Shown: piece by piece, positions 23,490 through 34,603 of the stretch
How positions within the stretch are numbered: the first letter of the stretch is position 1
Layout: each line of letters begins with the position of its first letter
Assembly (NCBI GenBank): GCA_011037195.1
Contig: JAAEAF010002324.1
Coordinates: 79,104-143,103, forward strand
Length of the DNA: 64,000 nucleotides
Direction: 5' to 3'
Source of the DNA: Triatoma infestans
Taxonomy: Eukaryota > Arthropoda > Insecta > Hemiptera > Reduviidae
Notes under the pieces: model-generated
Databases searched by the model: none
The model's input: the letters and a program-made list of their open reading frames with translations, nothing else
Told to the model about the DNA's origin: nothing
Program-made: the position numbers and the translations under genes

Positions 23490-24752
23490 TTTTATTGAAT
23501 TTTGACAGGCTTATGATAGCGTGGACAGAGAAGAAATGCTATAAAAATCATAGTGATAATAGTGGTTCCCTAGAAAAACTGGTAAGCCTTGTGAAAATGA
23601 CCCTAAATGAAAGCAAATGTAAAATTAAGATTCAAGGGAGAATTTCAGAAAAGTTGCCCGTCGCATCTTTTTAAGATTCCATCGTTTTAAGAACCGCTAT
23701 CACCCATCCTTTTTGAATCAGTCTTTGAGAGTGCTACTCGCCCCATCTTTACTAAACCTAATGGGACCATTTTTAACAGGATGACCAGACAGCTAACATG
23801 TGGTTTTGACAGCCCGATCCAGGATGGCTTTGAATGGAGCATTCTAGGTGTTTGTAGAAGCCGCAAAACAAAAAAAAAAAGCTTGCAAAATTAATGAAGA
23901 CAAAACTGTGTAGATGAAGTCGTCTAGGAAAGTACAAGAGGAAGAAGAATTCGTTCAGATAAATTAGTTTACCTCAGGAAAGTGCAACAATTTAAATACC
24001 TGGGGTATTTCTTGATTTCATCCTGATTTCTGAGCTCTTCTTGGAGAGACTAGTCGCTTCTCTCATGTCCATGATAAGGTTACAGCGCCTTTACTTGTCA
24101 GAGTAACGGCTACCTTATTATCTATATGTTGCTCCGCCATATGCCCAGCATCCAAAGCAAGGTAATCTAGTAATTTGCCCAGATCATTAAATCCCCATAC
24201 CACTATAGAATAAACCACCGAAAAAAATGAAACAAAAGAAGAAAAAAAAATAGCAAGAATGGCGAGCGGTAACAAATGCTTTTTTTCTCTCTATAAAAAG
24301 CCATGCAATTTAAAATCATATCTTGAAGAGCTAAACTTCTCGTTTATATGGCCATTATAAAGCTGCGGTGATAACCTACGTATGTGAAATATGGATGCTA
24401 ACCAAAAGTGACGAAATATATTAAACATCTGGGGTAGGAAAATCCTCTGAAATATATATGGTTAAAATGAATGTTCCTAGAAAATGAGAAGCAATATCCA
24501 ACTTTGAAAAATGTGCGGCGAGCCAGATCTGGTAATACAAGCTCGTTAGGGTGGATAGACCATGTAGAGGGAATGGCAAGCATTAGGATCCCTAGAAAAG
24601 TGTTGTATGGATTGTCGGGAGAGAGAGAGCGTAGAAGGAGGGAAAGTCCGCGTTTGCGATGGCTGGATGATGTAGAAACTGATTGCCAAGACCAGAATAA
24701 GTGGTTAGAAGTGGTTGAGGAAGCCAAGGTCCTCATAGGAACGTAGAGCCAA

Positions 24753-24793
<41 letters not shown>

Positions 24794-24800
24794 GTTGATC
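23490..24800 (+). mobile_element. RTE-like LINE, RT palm to 3' tail, interrupted
   Basis: A non-LTR element joined directly to the U6 fragment. In order: FIEF-stop-QAYDSVDREEML (about 23490-23540, RT palm), LEKLVSLVKMTLNESKCKIK (about 23570-23630), NGTIFNRMTRQLTCGF (about 23760-23810), VQQFKYLG (about 23980-24004), an interruption at 24014-24213, then RIARMASGNKCFF (about 24250), YVCEIWMLTKSDE (about 24380) and LGWIDHVEGMASIRIPRKVL (24540-24610). The C-terminus is open in 24471-24746 (VEEAKVLIGT-stop), with an (AAT)n tail at 24752-24791. Several stops and a deletion around YADD make it inactive. It is the same family as 47563-50060. Confidence 0.85.
24014..24213 (-). mobile_element. antisense RNase H LINE fragment inside RTE-like LINE
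   Basis: About 200 bp whose reverse complement matches 18885-18970 and 19590-19790 of the RNase H LINE (ACCTTATCATGGACATGAG, CCAAGAAGAGCTC, TTTAATGATCTGGGCA). The RTE-like reading frame stops before it (KYLG) and resumes after it (RIARMA), so this is an insertion or a template-switch product. No target-site duplication was found. Confidence 0.75.
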
Positions 24801-24886
24801 CTGTTCTTCAGTCTTTGCTTCCATGGTGAGTCTTTTTTCATGTGTACCTGCCTGGGTACTCCTTTCACATAAATAATAATAATAAT

Positions 24887-24921
<35 letters not shown>
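24752..24921. repeat. two (AAT)n microsatellites
   Basis: 24752-24791 is the tail of the LINE ending here. A second (AAT)n run at about 24872-24921 follows 80 bp of unassigned sequence and may be the tail of another very short LINE copy. The poly-Leu/Ile minus-strand open frame through here is an artefact of the repeat. Confidence 0.85.
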
Positions 24922-24922
<1 letters not shown>

Positions 24923-24964
24923 CAGGAGTTTTATCACTAATCTACCTCCCTCGTTATAACAAAT

Positions 24965-25150
24965 GTATCTATATCTTTTATTTGAAACACGTTACCTTAA
25001 AAATAGATTTTGGGAGGTTCTGTGGTACCTGTCAGATAAAATTAAAATTTAAACTGCTGCTACAAGCTTTATTAGTTTTTAAGGAAAAATGTGTACACTG
25101 CAGTACACTACATGAAAGTGTGTGAGTGTTTCAGAATTTGTTTGGGAATT
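24965..25150 (+). repeat. repeat family A, 3' fragment
   Basis: TATCTTTTATTTGAAACACG followed by a diverged body and the terminus GAAAGTGTGTGAGTGTTTC. Confidence 0.65.
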
Positions 25151-26239
25151 ATTTTTCACGTACATACACGTTCACAACACACACAAATTTTTTCACACTT
25201 TTTGAACATATCTAACAATGATATGTAGGTTTTATAGAACTTAAAGTTTTATTGAACTTAATGGCCAGAATTTCTGTCTTCATTAACTTCTACAAATAAA
25301 TAATTATTATTTGATACATAATTAAATTAAAACAAAGAAAATATCTCACTGTTTCGTACATAATTATTAAAAAAAAAAATTATTAATTCAATGAATTAAG
25401 TAAAACGAAGAAAAAAAGGTGGCCATGTTTATTCATGAATTAGTCATTTATTTTATCAATAATTTGAATAAAGAAGAAAAGAAAGATTGTTATCTTCTTT
25501 CTTTTTATTTCTGTTTTTTTTTTTTTTTTTATCATGAAATCAATTGATTATTGATTAACCTTGTAATTTCATCAATCATAATGATATTCTGCAGTTCCTT
25601 TTAGAAATGGAAAATTGATTACAAATCCTCTCTTGTTAAATTACCACATGTAAAACAATAGACTAAAAAGAATGACTGGAGATCTCTACCTTCTTTTTTT
25701 TATCACTGAACAATACTGAATTTAAATTTTAAAATTACAACACTGAATTGTTGTTGTATTGTTTAAACAAACTTTATTGTTTTTAAAATTTCTTATTATT
25801 CTGTATCCTAAGTTTTTTTAAATCAATCTTAGCAAATATACAAGTAAGTACATCGTAATTGTATTTTTGATTAATTATTTTAAAAATCTGATAAATGTAA
25901 AAATGTAATAAATTATTAACACAGGAATTGCAATAAAATAAAATATAATAAATAAATTAAATAAACTCGAAATTTTAGCCAAATTGTCACTAAATTTTGT
26001 TAAATTGATACTAATCTTCATCGTTTTGAATAGAGCTGAGATGGACCTTGAGGTTGGCCCTTCCTTCCTGATTCACTGTTCCAATTACACAAACAATTTA
26101 CTATACTTTAAAAACTATAATTGGGAAAAATTAAACACTACTAATAACAATAGTTCAGGTCAAATTTAGATATAATGAAGATATCTCTAATTAATATAAC
26201 AACTTTTCATGTAAAATAGTGTACATAGTTTTATCCCAG
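25151..26239. other. unassigned AT-rich stretch
   Basis: Very AT-rich with T runs (25508-25531). The frame at 25984-26169 is open for 61 codons but not recognised. Confidence 0.5.
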
Positions 26240-26390
26240 TTTTAAGTACGCGGGGTGCGAGGAATATCCAGTACTCCACCTTCTTTTATAATTAGGCTAT
26301 ATGATCGTCGTTAAAATGGATGTATTTAATGGAATGAAGTATTTGTTGGTTATGCTAGTATTCATTGTATATGCTCAAGACTGTATACAT
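26240..26390 (-). repeat. repeat family E, partial reverse copy
   Basis: GGGGTGCGAGGAATATCCAG and AGTACTCCACC are the reverse complement of the family E core at 15285-15325; similarity fades beyond 26390. Confidence 0.6.
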
Positions 26391-26699
26391 CTACTAACGA
26401 GGCTATATTATCTATTGGTGAGTATTCACGGAAAATAATGAAAATATCCCATGCATACTTATAACGTCAAGAAGAATATGGCCAAAGACGCCAGCATAGA
26501 ATAGAACGCTGTAGTGGAAGAAAGAAATAAAAGAAAATAATAGTTTTTAAAATTAGTTTAGAATATTTTATAGTTTGAAAAATCTAATTTTATTATTTTA
26601 AATGTATCTTAGTGCTGTGAATTTACCTTCAAAAAGAGTGTATTTTAGAGTCAGGTACTGTAAATTGGGGTCATTGCTATTAGGAAAACAAAGCACAAA
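26391..26699. other. unassigned stretch
   Basis: Nothing recognised. Confidence 0.4.
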
Positions 26700-27298
26700 A
26701 ACCCGTTAGGATAACTCTTTGTAAAAGAAAATTCCCCCGCTAGAGAGAGCATTCCTTAGTACAGTCTGACTTCTGCATTGAAACAAAAAAGTCTGCATTC
26801 TGCTTCCAAAGCCAGAACACTACTTCAGGAATTGCTCAGTGCCAGTGATAGATATTTGCCTTTATTCTAGATAAACATTATTTTATTAAGATACAGTGTG
26901 ATTTTGTAAAATACTTAAATTTACTTAGAGATAATATATTTATTTTAAAAATAGTGGTTATTATTATTCACAAAAGGGGAGGGCAAACCCTACGCTATCC
27001 AAAGCCTCCCAGGGCTCATATAGCTACCCTAAAGAATAACAACCACTGGAACTAGAACGAAAATCCAGGCCCAGGTTTTAACCATCTAAGTTTCACCACA
27101 GACCGAACAAATCGGACCAAAACCTTAAAAGAACACAGCTTAAAATCCTCTACCGATATCCTATTCCGGCCGGAGGTCCTAAACCAGTGGTGCTTTCTTG
27201 ATTATTTCTTAATACTTCTATCCTTACCTCAAACGTACTTACAAGCCCTTTTACAACACCGCTCAAGCCGCGACAAAAACACTATCACCAATCACATT
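26700..27298 (-). repeat. repeat family D, copy 3, interrupted
   Basis: Family D landmarks flank an insertion: left part 26820-26958 (CAGAACACT, CAGTGCCAG, TTGTAAAATACTTAAATT), right part 27186-27298 (AATACTTCTATCC, ACAAGCCCTTTTAC, CACTATCACCAAT). The two parts join cleanly when 26959-27185 and one AGTGGT copy are removed. Confidence 0.7.
26959..27185 (-). mobile_element. LINE 3' UTR fragment inserted in repeat D
   Basis: About 227 bp flanked by the 6-bp direct repeat AGTGGT (26953-26958 and 27186-27191). In reverse complement it ends GTAGGGTTTGCCCTCCCC then (AAT)n, a LINE 3' end. A second copy of the same 3' UTR lies at 52570-52800. No coding sequence. Confidence 0.7.
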
Positions 27299-27959
27299 AA
27301 AAAATATATATATTTTCGAAACCGTGAAGGAAAAGAATAATTTTTGAAATTGAATTTTGATCACAAGTGGATCATATCCGGAAACTTTAGACAAAATTCT
27401 TCCGAACGGAAGCGTGACATTATTGAAGAGCTCCAGTTTTCTTTGCAATATTTTGCTGGAAATTTTGTTTATTTTTCGGAGTATTCCATGGTAGTAAAAC
27501 GTCAAAGTAAATGCGACATTATAGATGCTTTCTTGACTTAATTCAATCGAAAACAACTCCTACGATTGCCTCTAAATTTGCTATACTAACTATACATCCT
27601 ATAACCTGTAACATTTATTTGAACCATTTTTTCGGAATAACTGATTATAGAAACATTGCGGGAGTAGTACGAGGTTTCCCACAGTACCTCTATTTCAGTA
27701 ATGTTATTCTACACATCCTGTCGATACAACGCTGAGGGTAACAAAATTTTACAAGTGGAACTATATAGAAAGAACAAATCTATGAGTGTTTCATATTTTT
27801 GGGAGGGTGGTTACTATGCACTACGACCAAGAGACGTCTATTGCCTCCCTCCCCCCTCTGGTGCAGAATATGACCACTCACCCTACAGCGCCCCTTCCAA
27901 ATTAAGGAGTGTATATCTTCCCGCAACACTTGCGGTATATTCAGGCATCCAAACCTTCT
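27299..27959. other. unassigned stretch
   Basis: Several 65-97-codon open frames overlap on both strands at 27263-27970 with no recognisable domain. 27800-27960 is richer in GC and may be the downstream flank of the minus-strand LINE that follows. Confidence 0.4.
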
Positions 27960-28700
27960 CTGAATGTTAGCGTCGCAGACCTTTATAGGTGTATTGGAGT
28001 CTCCTCCATTTACCCTCAGAATCTGCAGGTGCTATCGCGTTTTAGGCCCACCTTATTCACGTAGCCCCTGAATCTATAATGCCTCATAACCAAACCTGTC
28101 AGCATGCGAAAACAATTTTTACTAGGATTGATGCATAGCAGCCCAAAGAAATCTTAGCCTGTTTCAGTACTGGGAGGGTTTTCCAGAGCTGTGCTCCCCT
28201 CACTTCCTCCTAACTTCTGAACACTTCTCAAAGAGACTGGTCACTTATTAAACACAAAAGAGATCCGGTCTCATTGAAGCGCCTTCCCTTACCACGATAT
28301 CGCCCATTCATTTCCTTACAAGCCAACATGCCCTGGCACCCCAAATTAAGTTAACTCTGGTGTCAGGTCATTGAGTTTGCTCAGTACCGAGACATTACTA
28401 TACCATAAATTGATGACAAATAAACTCAGTACTTTAATGGCGGTGTGGTTATCGGATGGGATAATAATCTCCATATTCCGATAATTCCTGTCGATATTAA
28501 ACTGAACACATCTTCCAAACTTCGTGAATTTCCGCTTGGAAGATACTGGTCAAGTTGCATAACGTCCTTGGCCCAAAAACTCTAGCCCCAGTTCCCATCT
28601 GCCTTCCATACAATGGCATTTAGATTAATGCCAGACAGAGCGGATTCACTGCTCTAACAGAATCACAGTTTCGAAGACAAATTTTTAACGAAACTGTATG
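27960..28700 (-). mobile_element. LINE RNase H and C-terminus fragment
   Basis: Read on the minus strand: GAGVFGPRT and FQAEIHEVW (about 28590-28500), a decayed DSQAAIKAL counterpart near 28440, LNDLTPELT and the WVPGH-like block (28390-28310), and finally GLKRDSTCRFC (about 28060-28030), the Cys-rich C-terminus. Multiple stops are present. Same family as 18680-20170 and 29190-29650. Confidence 0.7.
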
Positions 28701-28732
28701 TTTTAATCATTCCACCCACAGGGGATTTTTAG

Positions 28733-28786
28733 AGGGTCGCGCTTCTCCGGGCGCAAACGACCTTAGGTGTTTTAGAGGGTCGCGCT
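28733..28786 (+). repeat. SINE 3' tail, plus orientation
   Basis: GACCTTAGGTGTTTTAGAGG and GTCGCGCTT are the mirror image of the tail of the minus SINE at 28866, so the two SINE ends point at each other. Confidence 0.75.
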
Positions 28787-28865
28787 TATATATATATCTA
28801 TATATCTATATATCTATATATCTATGTATCTATATATCTATATATCTATCTATCCATCTCTATAT
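28787..28865. repeat. (TATATC)n-type microsatellite
   Basis: About 80 bp of repeated TATATCTA-type units between the two converging SINE tails. Probably grew from the SINE 3' tails. Confidence 0.85.
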
Positions 28866-29088
28866 ATATAAGCGCGACCCTCTAAAACACCTAAGGTCAT
28901 TAGCGCCCGGAGCCTTCTCAGTGCACTGCCGGCCTCCGGACAGTGTTCTCTCGTTACAGACAACACTGTCCATCACTGGACAGTGACCCTGGGACGAAAA
29001 AATCTAAGGGTAGCACAGCTGGACTCGAACTCGGGTCCTCCGCGTGGGAATCCAGTACGCTACCTACTTAGCTATTTACATCCCTATA
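28866..29088 (-). mobile_element. tRNA-derived SINE, near complete
   Basis: On the minus strand it starts with a tRNA-like head (A-box-like TAGCTAAGTAGG near 29076; B box GAGTTCGAGTCC near 29025). It continues through CAGCTGTGCTACCCTTAG and the body CACTGTCCGGAGGCCGGCAG, and ends GGTCGCGCT at 28866. The head includes an internal RNA polymerase III promoter, which SINEs of this type use for transcription. The protein-like open frames here are chance. Confidence 0.85.
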
Positions 29089-29189
29089 TATATATTTATA
29101 CATTATATACAAGTGATGTGAAACACTCCAGGAGTCTCCTGTTCTCCGCTCTATCGACTATCACCTCTGACAATTCCCTAGGAATGGAA

Positions 29190-29650
29190 TGATAAAGAAG
29201 TACCGCTTTAAAACTTTGCCTTCGAAGCTGAGTAGCAGAAGAGTGTGGAACAGTGAATTCGCTCTGTCTGGCAGTAACCAAAATGCCGGTTCGTGGAGCC
29301 TGAGGGGACAGGGCCAATGTTCAGCGTCTATGGACAAAATTCAGGAAAATGAATCTTCCAGGCGGAAATTCATGAAAATGGAAATGTGTCCAAAAAAAAT
29401 CGGGATCTGAAGATTGTTAAAAACCTATTCGATAGCCATGCGGTCATTAAAGCAATGAGTTCACATGTCATCAGTTCATGGCTCGGCAAACTCAATGACC
29501 TCACAACAGAGTTACCCAGTTTTGGGTGCCAGCAGGGCGTTGGCTTCGAAGGAAATAAGAACGCCGATATTATGGCAAGGAAAGGCACTGTATTCCCCTT
29601 AATGGGGCCGAAACCCTTTTGTGGGATAAGCCTACAGGATAAGCCTCTCC
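29190..29650 (+). mobile_element. LINE RNase H fragment
   Basis: The open frame 29386-29727 contains SHAVIKAMSSHVISSWLGKL and LNDLTTELPSFGCQQGVGFE, then GNKNADIMARKGT and MGPKPFCGIS. These correspond to the RNase H motifs DSQAAIKAL, WVPGHxGVEGNEKAD and LARKG..GPEPFCGIS. The catalytic Asp of DSQ reads DSH, and the WVPGH block is degraded. It is flanked downstream by (TA)n at 29660-29688. Confidence 0.8.
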
Positions 29651-29660
29651 AGGAAGAGCC

Positions 29661-29694
<34 letters not shown>

Positions 29695-29699
29695 GAGAG

Positions 29700-31234
29700 A
29701 GCGAGGGAGATTTTAAACTTTATGTAAAAATATTACAGTGTGAAATTACAATGTAAATTTAGTATATTGAAGCTTAAATATTTATGTCCAATTAAGCGAT
29801 TTTTTTTAAAAATTAATAATCCCTTTTCTAAGAAGGAAGTTAACAAATATTTTTCTGTAAAATATTATAAAAGAATGCAAAATGAAGTTTTAGAAAGGAA
29901 AGGAAGAATTTCATTACATACAAAAGAAAATCTAATATATATTTTTTCTGCTAGCCAAAAAAAAAATTAAAAATAACCTCATGAAAACAAGTCGATTCTC
30001 TTTCTAATAGAAAAGGAGAATGGTTAGGGCTCAAAAAGAATTGGCAGCGCAAAAAATAAACTGACAGTAGCTTTAGGCTGTTTTCTTATTTTTGCCAAAA
30101 CAAGTTGTATTTCAATGTTGTTGGGTTATATACAGTAAGATTATTATTTTTCATTCTTTAACAAAAATTATTATATTTTCAATTATTATTATGCCTAAAT
30201 TATCTAGAAACGATAATTGAATTTAATTATTTTTCATAGGCTAAAAAACACTTATTTTTAAAATGACGCATTTGGATATTAAAAAAAAAAAGTATGAAAT
30301 AGGTCTCAGACTCTCTTCAGAAAACTGGTGTTGAAAAACATTAGCTTAGATTTTAATTTAATTTTTCATTATTTTTTTATATCGCCGAAGAACTCTTGTT
30401 TTTTTATTTCAGTAAAATTAGTTGTGACGAGATAATAACGGATTTATCTACGTTTAAGTTACTAAATACAAATTAATTTTGAACAAATCCTTTACGTTTT
30501 TCTTTTAATACTTAGAAACGTCATCAGTTTTATGGAATAAGAAAAACAGAAACAGATTTCTTGAATCCACGTGCCATTTATTAGCACTTCTCCTATTGCT
30601 TCACTTTCTTTGCCAAAAAAAAAAAAAATAATAAACTTTACTCCCCTTATTTGTCAAGTAAAACAAATTTTCTTGATTTCTTGAACTCTTGCCTAACAGA
30701 GTTCTCATCTTTGCATAAATCAAATCGATAATGACGTTATTTTTTACTTTTTTTATATGATTTAATATTTTTATTCTATGTCCTATAGGTCTGGTCACGC
30801 AAATTAGGCAAACGCACAATTCAGTTAACACAATAGTTATGCAAATAGACAATAAGCTTGCTTGTGGACTTTGCTTTAGCTGTTTTCAGAGGAAGTGGAA
30901 GCTTGGATCGAAATTTTGAAATGACGGACGCTTTGCTGCCAAAGATTAGAATGAAATGAATACTTCTGATGGAATTGGTTATACCTTCTGGATAGTAAGA
31001 AGTAATAATAAGTAAAGATATAAACGGAAGTTTGATGACTCACTAAAAAGTTATTGATATTAAATTGATGCATTTCAAATACGGTTGGGGAGGTTTGGAG
31101 GGTTAGAATTCTGTTTAAGTGAGTTAGAAAGTCCAAGTTTTTGGTCCACATTGTTGGAAGAACAACATTTTGATAGCACTAGTTCCGTGCGTTTATTAAG
31201 GAATGTGATATTTAGGAGAATCTATCTTTTTTTT
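29700..31234. other. unassigned AT-rich stretch
   Basis: No gene recognised in 1.5 kb. Open frames at 29740-29970 (plus), 30601-30852 and 30876-31151 (minus) have no family I recognise, and their composition is that of AT-rich spacer. Confidence 0.5.
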
Positions 31235-31540
31235 TACAATTGAGAGAAAGTATTGCGATCGTGTCAAATTTGAATTTACACCGGAAATATACGTTCATTT
31301 TTGAGGTCACCTTAGTCCAAAAAAAGTGATTGTTAAAAAAAAAAAATGATGATCTGTGAGAGCGCGTCGATGTATATGTATTGCATGACTCAAAGTGGAT
31401 TCATAAAGAAAGGAGGAAGTTATCTGAGAAAATTCCTCCAACGAAATACCACATTACTGATGAATAGATTTTTCAATTTTTGGCGGTTTTTTCGAAATTT
31501 GGATTTTCTTTAAACTTGGTATGAATATTACATTGGGTAA
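31235..31540 (+). repeat. repeat family A, diverged 5' half
   Basis: GAGAAAGTATTGCGATCGTG, CACCGGAAATATACG, TTTTGAGGTCACC and later TTTCTTTAAACTTGGTATG follow plus-strand family A order. The GT-rich segment is lost. Confidence 0.7.
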
Positions 31541-32945
31541 AGCTAGGAGAGATGACGGGGTAGGAGAGAAGACGCAGGCTTTGCTTCTCTTGTTTACCAC
31601 CACGTGGCGTCGTGGAAGTTAGTCCAGGAGTAGAGAGATCAGAAGCGATCGTATTGCAAAATTCTTCAGTTATTTTGTGTGTTCTTCTGTGTTCTACAAA
31701 CATTTATACGCATCACCTATATCTGGTGAATACCTGAATTTTCATAACGCCTATTAAATGTTTTTTTTTATATATATATATATATACTATATTAATTGCA
31801 ATTGAAATGACAGATTTCCTGCTGTCATTAAAGTTGGACTCATAGACATAGTGTTTACCAAGTTTCATGTCGATCAACCGTGTTACCTTCACAGAGGAGA
31901 GATCTCCTACCTATGGTGCGTCATCTATCCTACCATAGTAGGAGAGACGGCCAAATGTAGTGTATTTGTATTTTGTTTCTGCAATAAATGAGAATGTCTA
32001 TATTTTGAAAAATAACATTTTTTTGTAGATAATAGTAGAGTTGACATATGTTTTATAAACATTACCTCTTTAATATATCTCCTATATTTTGATACAGTGC
32101 ATAACTTTGAAATTTGCGTCAGCGCTCCTAGCTTTACCATATATAGGATGTGTGAAACACTCTCAAGAGAGTATTTGTTGACTTTGAGGTCAAGGATATC
32201 TTAAAATATTGTAGTTTTATTTAATATTGTATATTACTGTTTTGTTTTGTTTTATGGGGGTGGAAGGGTAAGAGTTCCTCGCTTAGGTTTGGCTTAGGTT
32301 CCTCGCTTTTGAGCACCCTTATTATTATTAATAATAAATATAATTCTTCTTTATCTCCAGCATCGCAAAGGGAAAGAATTGACCCTATTTCATTTGTAAT
32401 ACTGCTCGAGATCCTACTTGAAATAGCAGTACGCAATCGAAGCGTCTATGGAAATTTATATCATTACAAAATACTTACAAATATTATTTGTAATATTTCT
32501 AAAACATAATACAAAAAGGAAGTAGTATACAATAATTGCAGGCAACCCTTTTAAAGATCTGCACACAATTTTAATTGCAATATTTATTAATTTTTTTCTT
32601 TCTAATAATCGATTTTATCTCGATTCAATAGTAATATAAGAACGAGTAAATACAAACGTAATATAGTTTTGAATTATACAAAGTTTTGCATTTATTGTTT
32701 AATAAATATTAAACATTAGACAAATTCTTATACAGTAAATTGTTATTTGAAATGTTCTGTGTTTATTTTTGAATAGAAGTTGGAGAGTAGTAACATAGAT
32801 ATTTACTTTAGACAGTCATGTACCTAGGGACAATTTCCTGTTCTTGTTATTTCTCCTATGTTTCTCATTTTCTTATACACCTCCCGTGTACATACTAACC
32901 CGCGCACAACCTAAGTTGAATTGGTGACCAACGCGCACGTATTGG

Positions 32946-32984
<39 letters not shown>

Positions 32985-33419
32985 TGTACACACAGTATAC
33001 ATCTTACCCACCCATACCCTTGAAGAGATTCAGAAATAGGATTATCTTAGGGAAATTAGGTTAGGGCAATGCTATATTGGTGGACATGCTTTTAAATGGA
33101 GATTATACCCGATTACATTGGTGATTGGATTTAGTCCATTACTAATGACATTCCCGGTCCACTCTTCTCCTTTAGTACATGTAACGCCTCCTATAGCTGT
33201 TCTTCATCTTTATGTATATTCAATTCACTTCCTTCCAAACTACTTTATAATAACCGAAATAGGGTTTCATGAAAAGGGCAATTTACCAAGTGAACTACAA
33301 TTTATTATTTAAATGTAAATTATATTATATAATGAAAACAACGTATTGTCAGAAATAGACGAAAAGAGCACTGTTTTTCAATTGCAAGGCCAGCGAAAAT
33401 ATCACTTTGAAATTCATCA
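31541..33419. other. unassigned stretch with (GT)n
   Basis: No gene recognised. 31541-31700 is higher in GC. (TA)n lies at 31772-31788, and (GT)n at about 32947-32983. The short frames are not recognised. Confidence 0.5.
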
Positions 33420-33652
33420 TTTTATGAAAAACACTTCCGGTTTAAGGCCGCCTCAGTGATTTGCTGTAAACTGATGTTTCGCCCATATTGCAATGAGCTT
33501 CTTCAGGGTCGTTACATCTTGAAAGCTAATGGGTTCATTGCTCTATTAGCTTTCAAGGTGTAACAAACCTGATGAAGCATATTGCAATATGGCCGAAACG
33601 TCGGTTTCTAGCAAACCACTGACATGGTCGAAATCTGGAAACTCAAAGGTTT
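33420..33652. mobile_element. inverted repeat with hairpin motif (possible Penelope-like pLTR)
   Basis: Left arm (CTGATGTTTCGCCCATATTG, TTGAAAGCTAATGG) and right arm (TTAGCTTTCAAGGTGTAAC, GGCCGAAACGTCGGTTT) are reverse complements around about 33530. Each arm carries CTGANGA, a self-complementary segment (GCTCATTGCAATATGGGC type) and GAAAC: right arm CTGATGA 33569-33575 with GAAAC 33595-33599. Non-coding. The same arm, single, lies at 39002-39118. Assignment to Penelope-like elements is inference from the hammerhead-like motif only. Confidence 0.65.
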
Positions 33653-34095
33653 TTCATGAAAATTATGGAAACCTAAAAAAGATCATTTCATCATTTTAGT
33701 TTTCTAAACCCTATTTCATGTGTATTTTAACTATTTTATAGTGGAAATGTATTCAATGAAATTGATACCAATGTACTTGGGTACGGTTCTCAAGTATAAG
33801 ATACAAATTAAAGTGCAGAGTTTTTAGTAATGAATCGAAAATTAAGCCCAAATTAATGAAGGATGTTAGCCTTAGGTAAAACTAAATATGCTATAAGATT
33901 CATTAGTTAATGATGGATAAATTTAAATATAAGTGGATAGATATTATCACGCCACCAGAAATGACTTTATCGTAAAGTGAAATAGACGTTCGCTTAGGGT
34001 CATTAGAAACGACTACATCGTAAGGCGAAATAGCTGGTCCTTAGAGCCTCACAATTTCCGTCTTCATAAGTGAACAAGACCTCTTTTTGATCAAT
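33653..34095. other. unassigned stretch with a short imperfect tandem
   Basis: Contains two 34-base imperfect repeats, 33956-33989 and 34005-34038 (AGAAATGACTTTATCG and AGAAACGACTACATCG). Otherwise nothing recognised. Confidence 0.5.
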
Positions 34096-34099
34096 AATT

Positions 34100-34600
34100 A
34101 TTGATATTTATATAGATTTACTTACTAACTTATTTATATCGGCTTCTCCCTTCTCGTAAGGATAACTGTTCTTGGTTTTTTTTTTTGCGCAATTCTTGAC
34201 AAGGTTCTTGACCTTTTTACACAATTTGATTTTGAGTTGTTGGAGGGAGGCCAACCCCCCAACCTGGGGGAGGGTATTTTTTTCAGGATCTCCTTCCCCT
34301 AGATGAGTTATCTTCACCACGATTTAGGAGTCTCATCCAACCCGTATAATATTCTTCCTCCCCCAAGCACTTAGTGCATCATCGAGTTGTGAGGCTTTTT
34401 CTAGAACTGCCTGTGTCATCAAATAGCCTACCTTCTCTCCGACGTGTCACCGTTGTCCGCGGCTGATTATTTATCAGGCTAGGCCCGCTTTTTTTTTTGC
34501 AGCTGACCTCCATATCTGGTGGCCTTTCCACTATCAGCAATCTGTGGACGTGCCTGGTAGCATAGGGATGCCCCAGGTATGTACATTTAATGAATGAAAA
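34100..34600 (-). other. GC-richer block, possible TE fragment
   Basis: Open frames on the minus strand at 34379-34621 and 34108-34320 give basic peptides with no domain I can name. Composition differs from the flanking family A repeat. It may be the 5' region of a LINE on the minus strand; not established. Confidence 0.25.
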
Positions 34601-34603
34601 AAA

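Noticed and set aside
24398..24937. 179-codon minus-strand frame with Leu/Ile runs
   Set aside because: The runs are translated (AAT)n microsatellite and the rest is antisense to the RTE-like LINE.
28787..28865. CRISPR-like array
   Set aside because: Simple TATATC microsatellite with no unique spacers, in eukaryotic DNA.
29740..29970. 76-codon lysine-rich open frame
   Set aside because: AT-rich composition explains the Lys/Asn/Tyr content; no start context, domain or neighbour supports it.
33569..33599. Canonical hammerhead ribozyme
   Set aside because: An extra base lies between CTGATGA and stem II, and no matching NUH strand with stems I and III could be found by eye; kept only as a motif finding.
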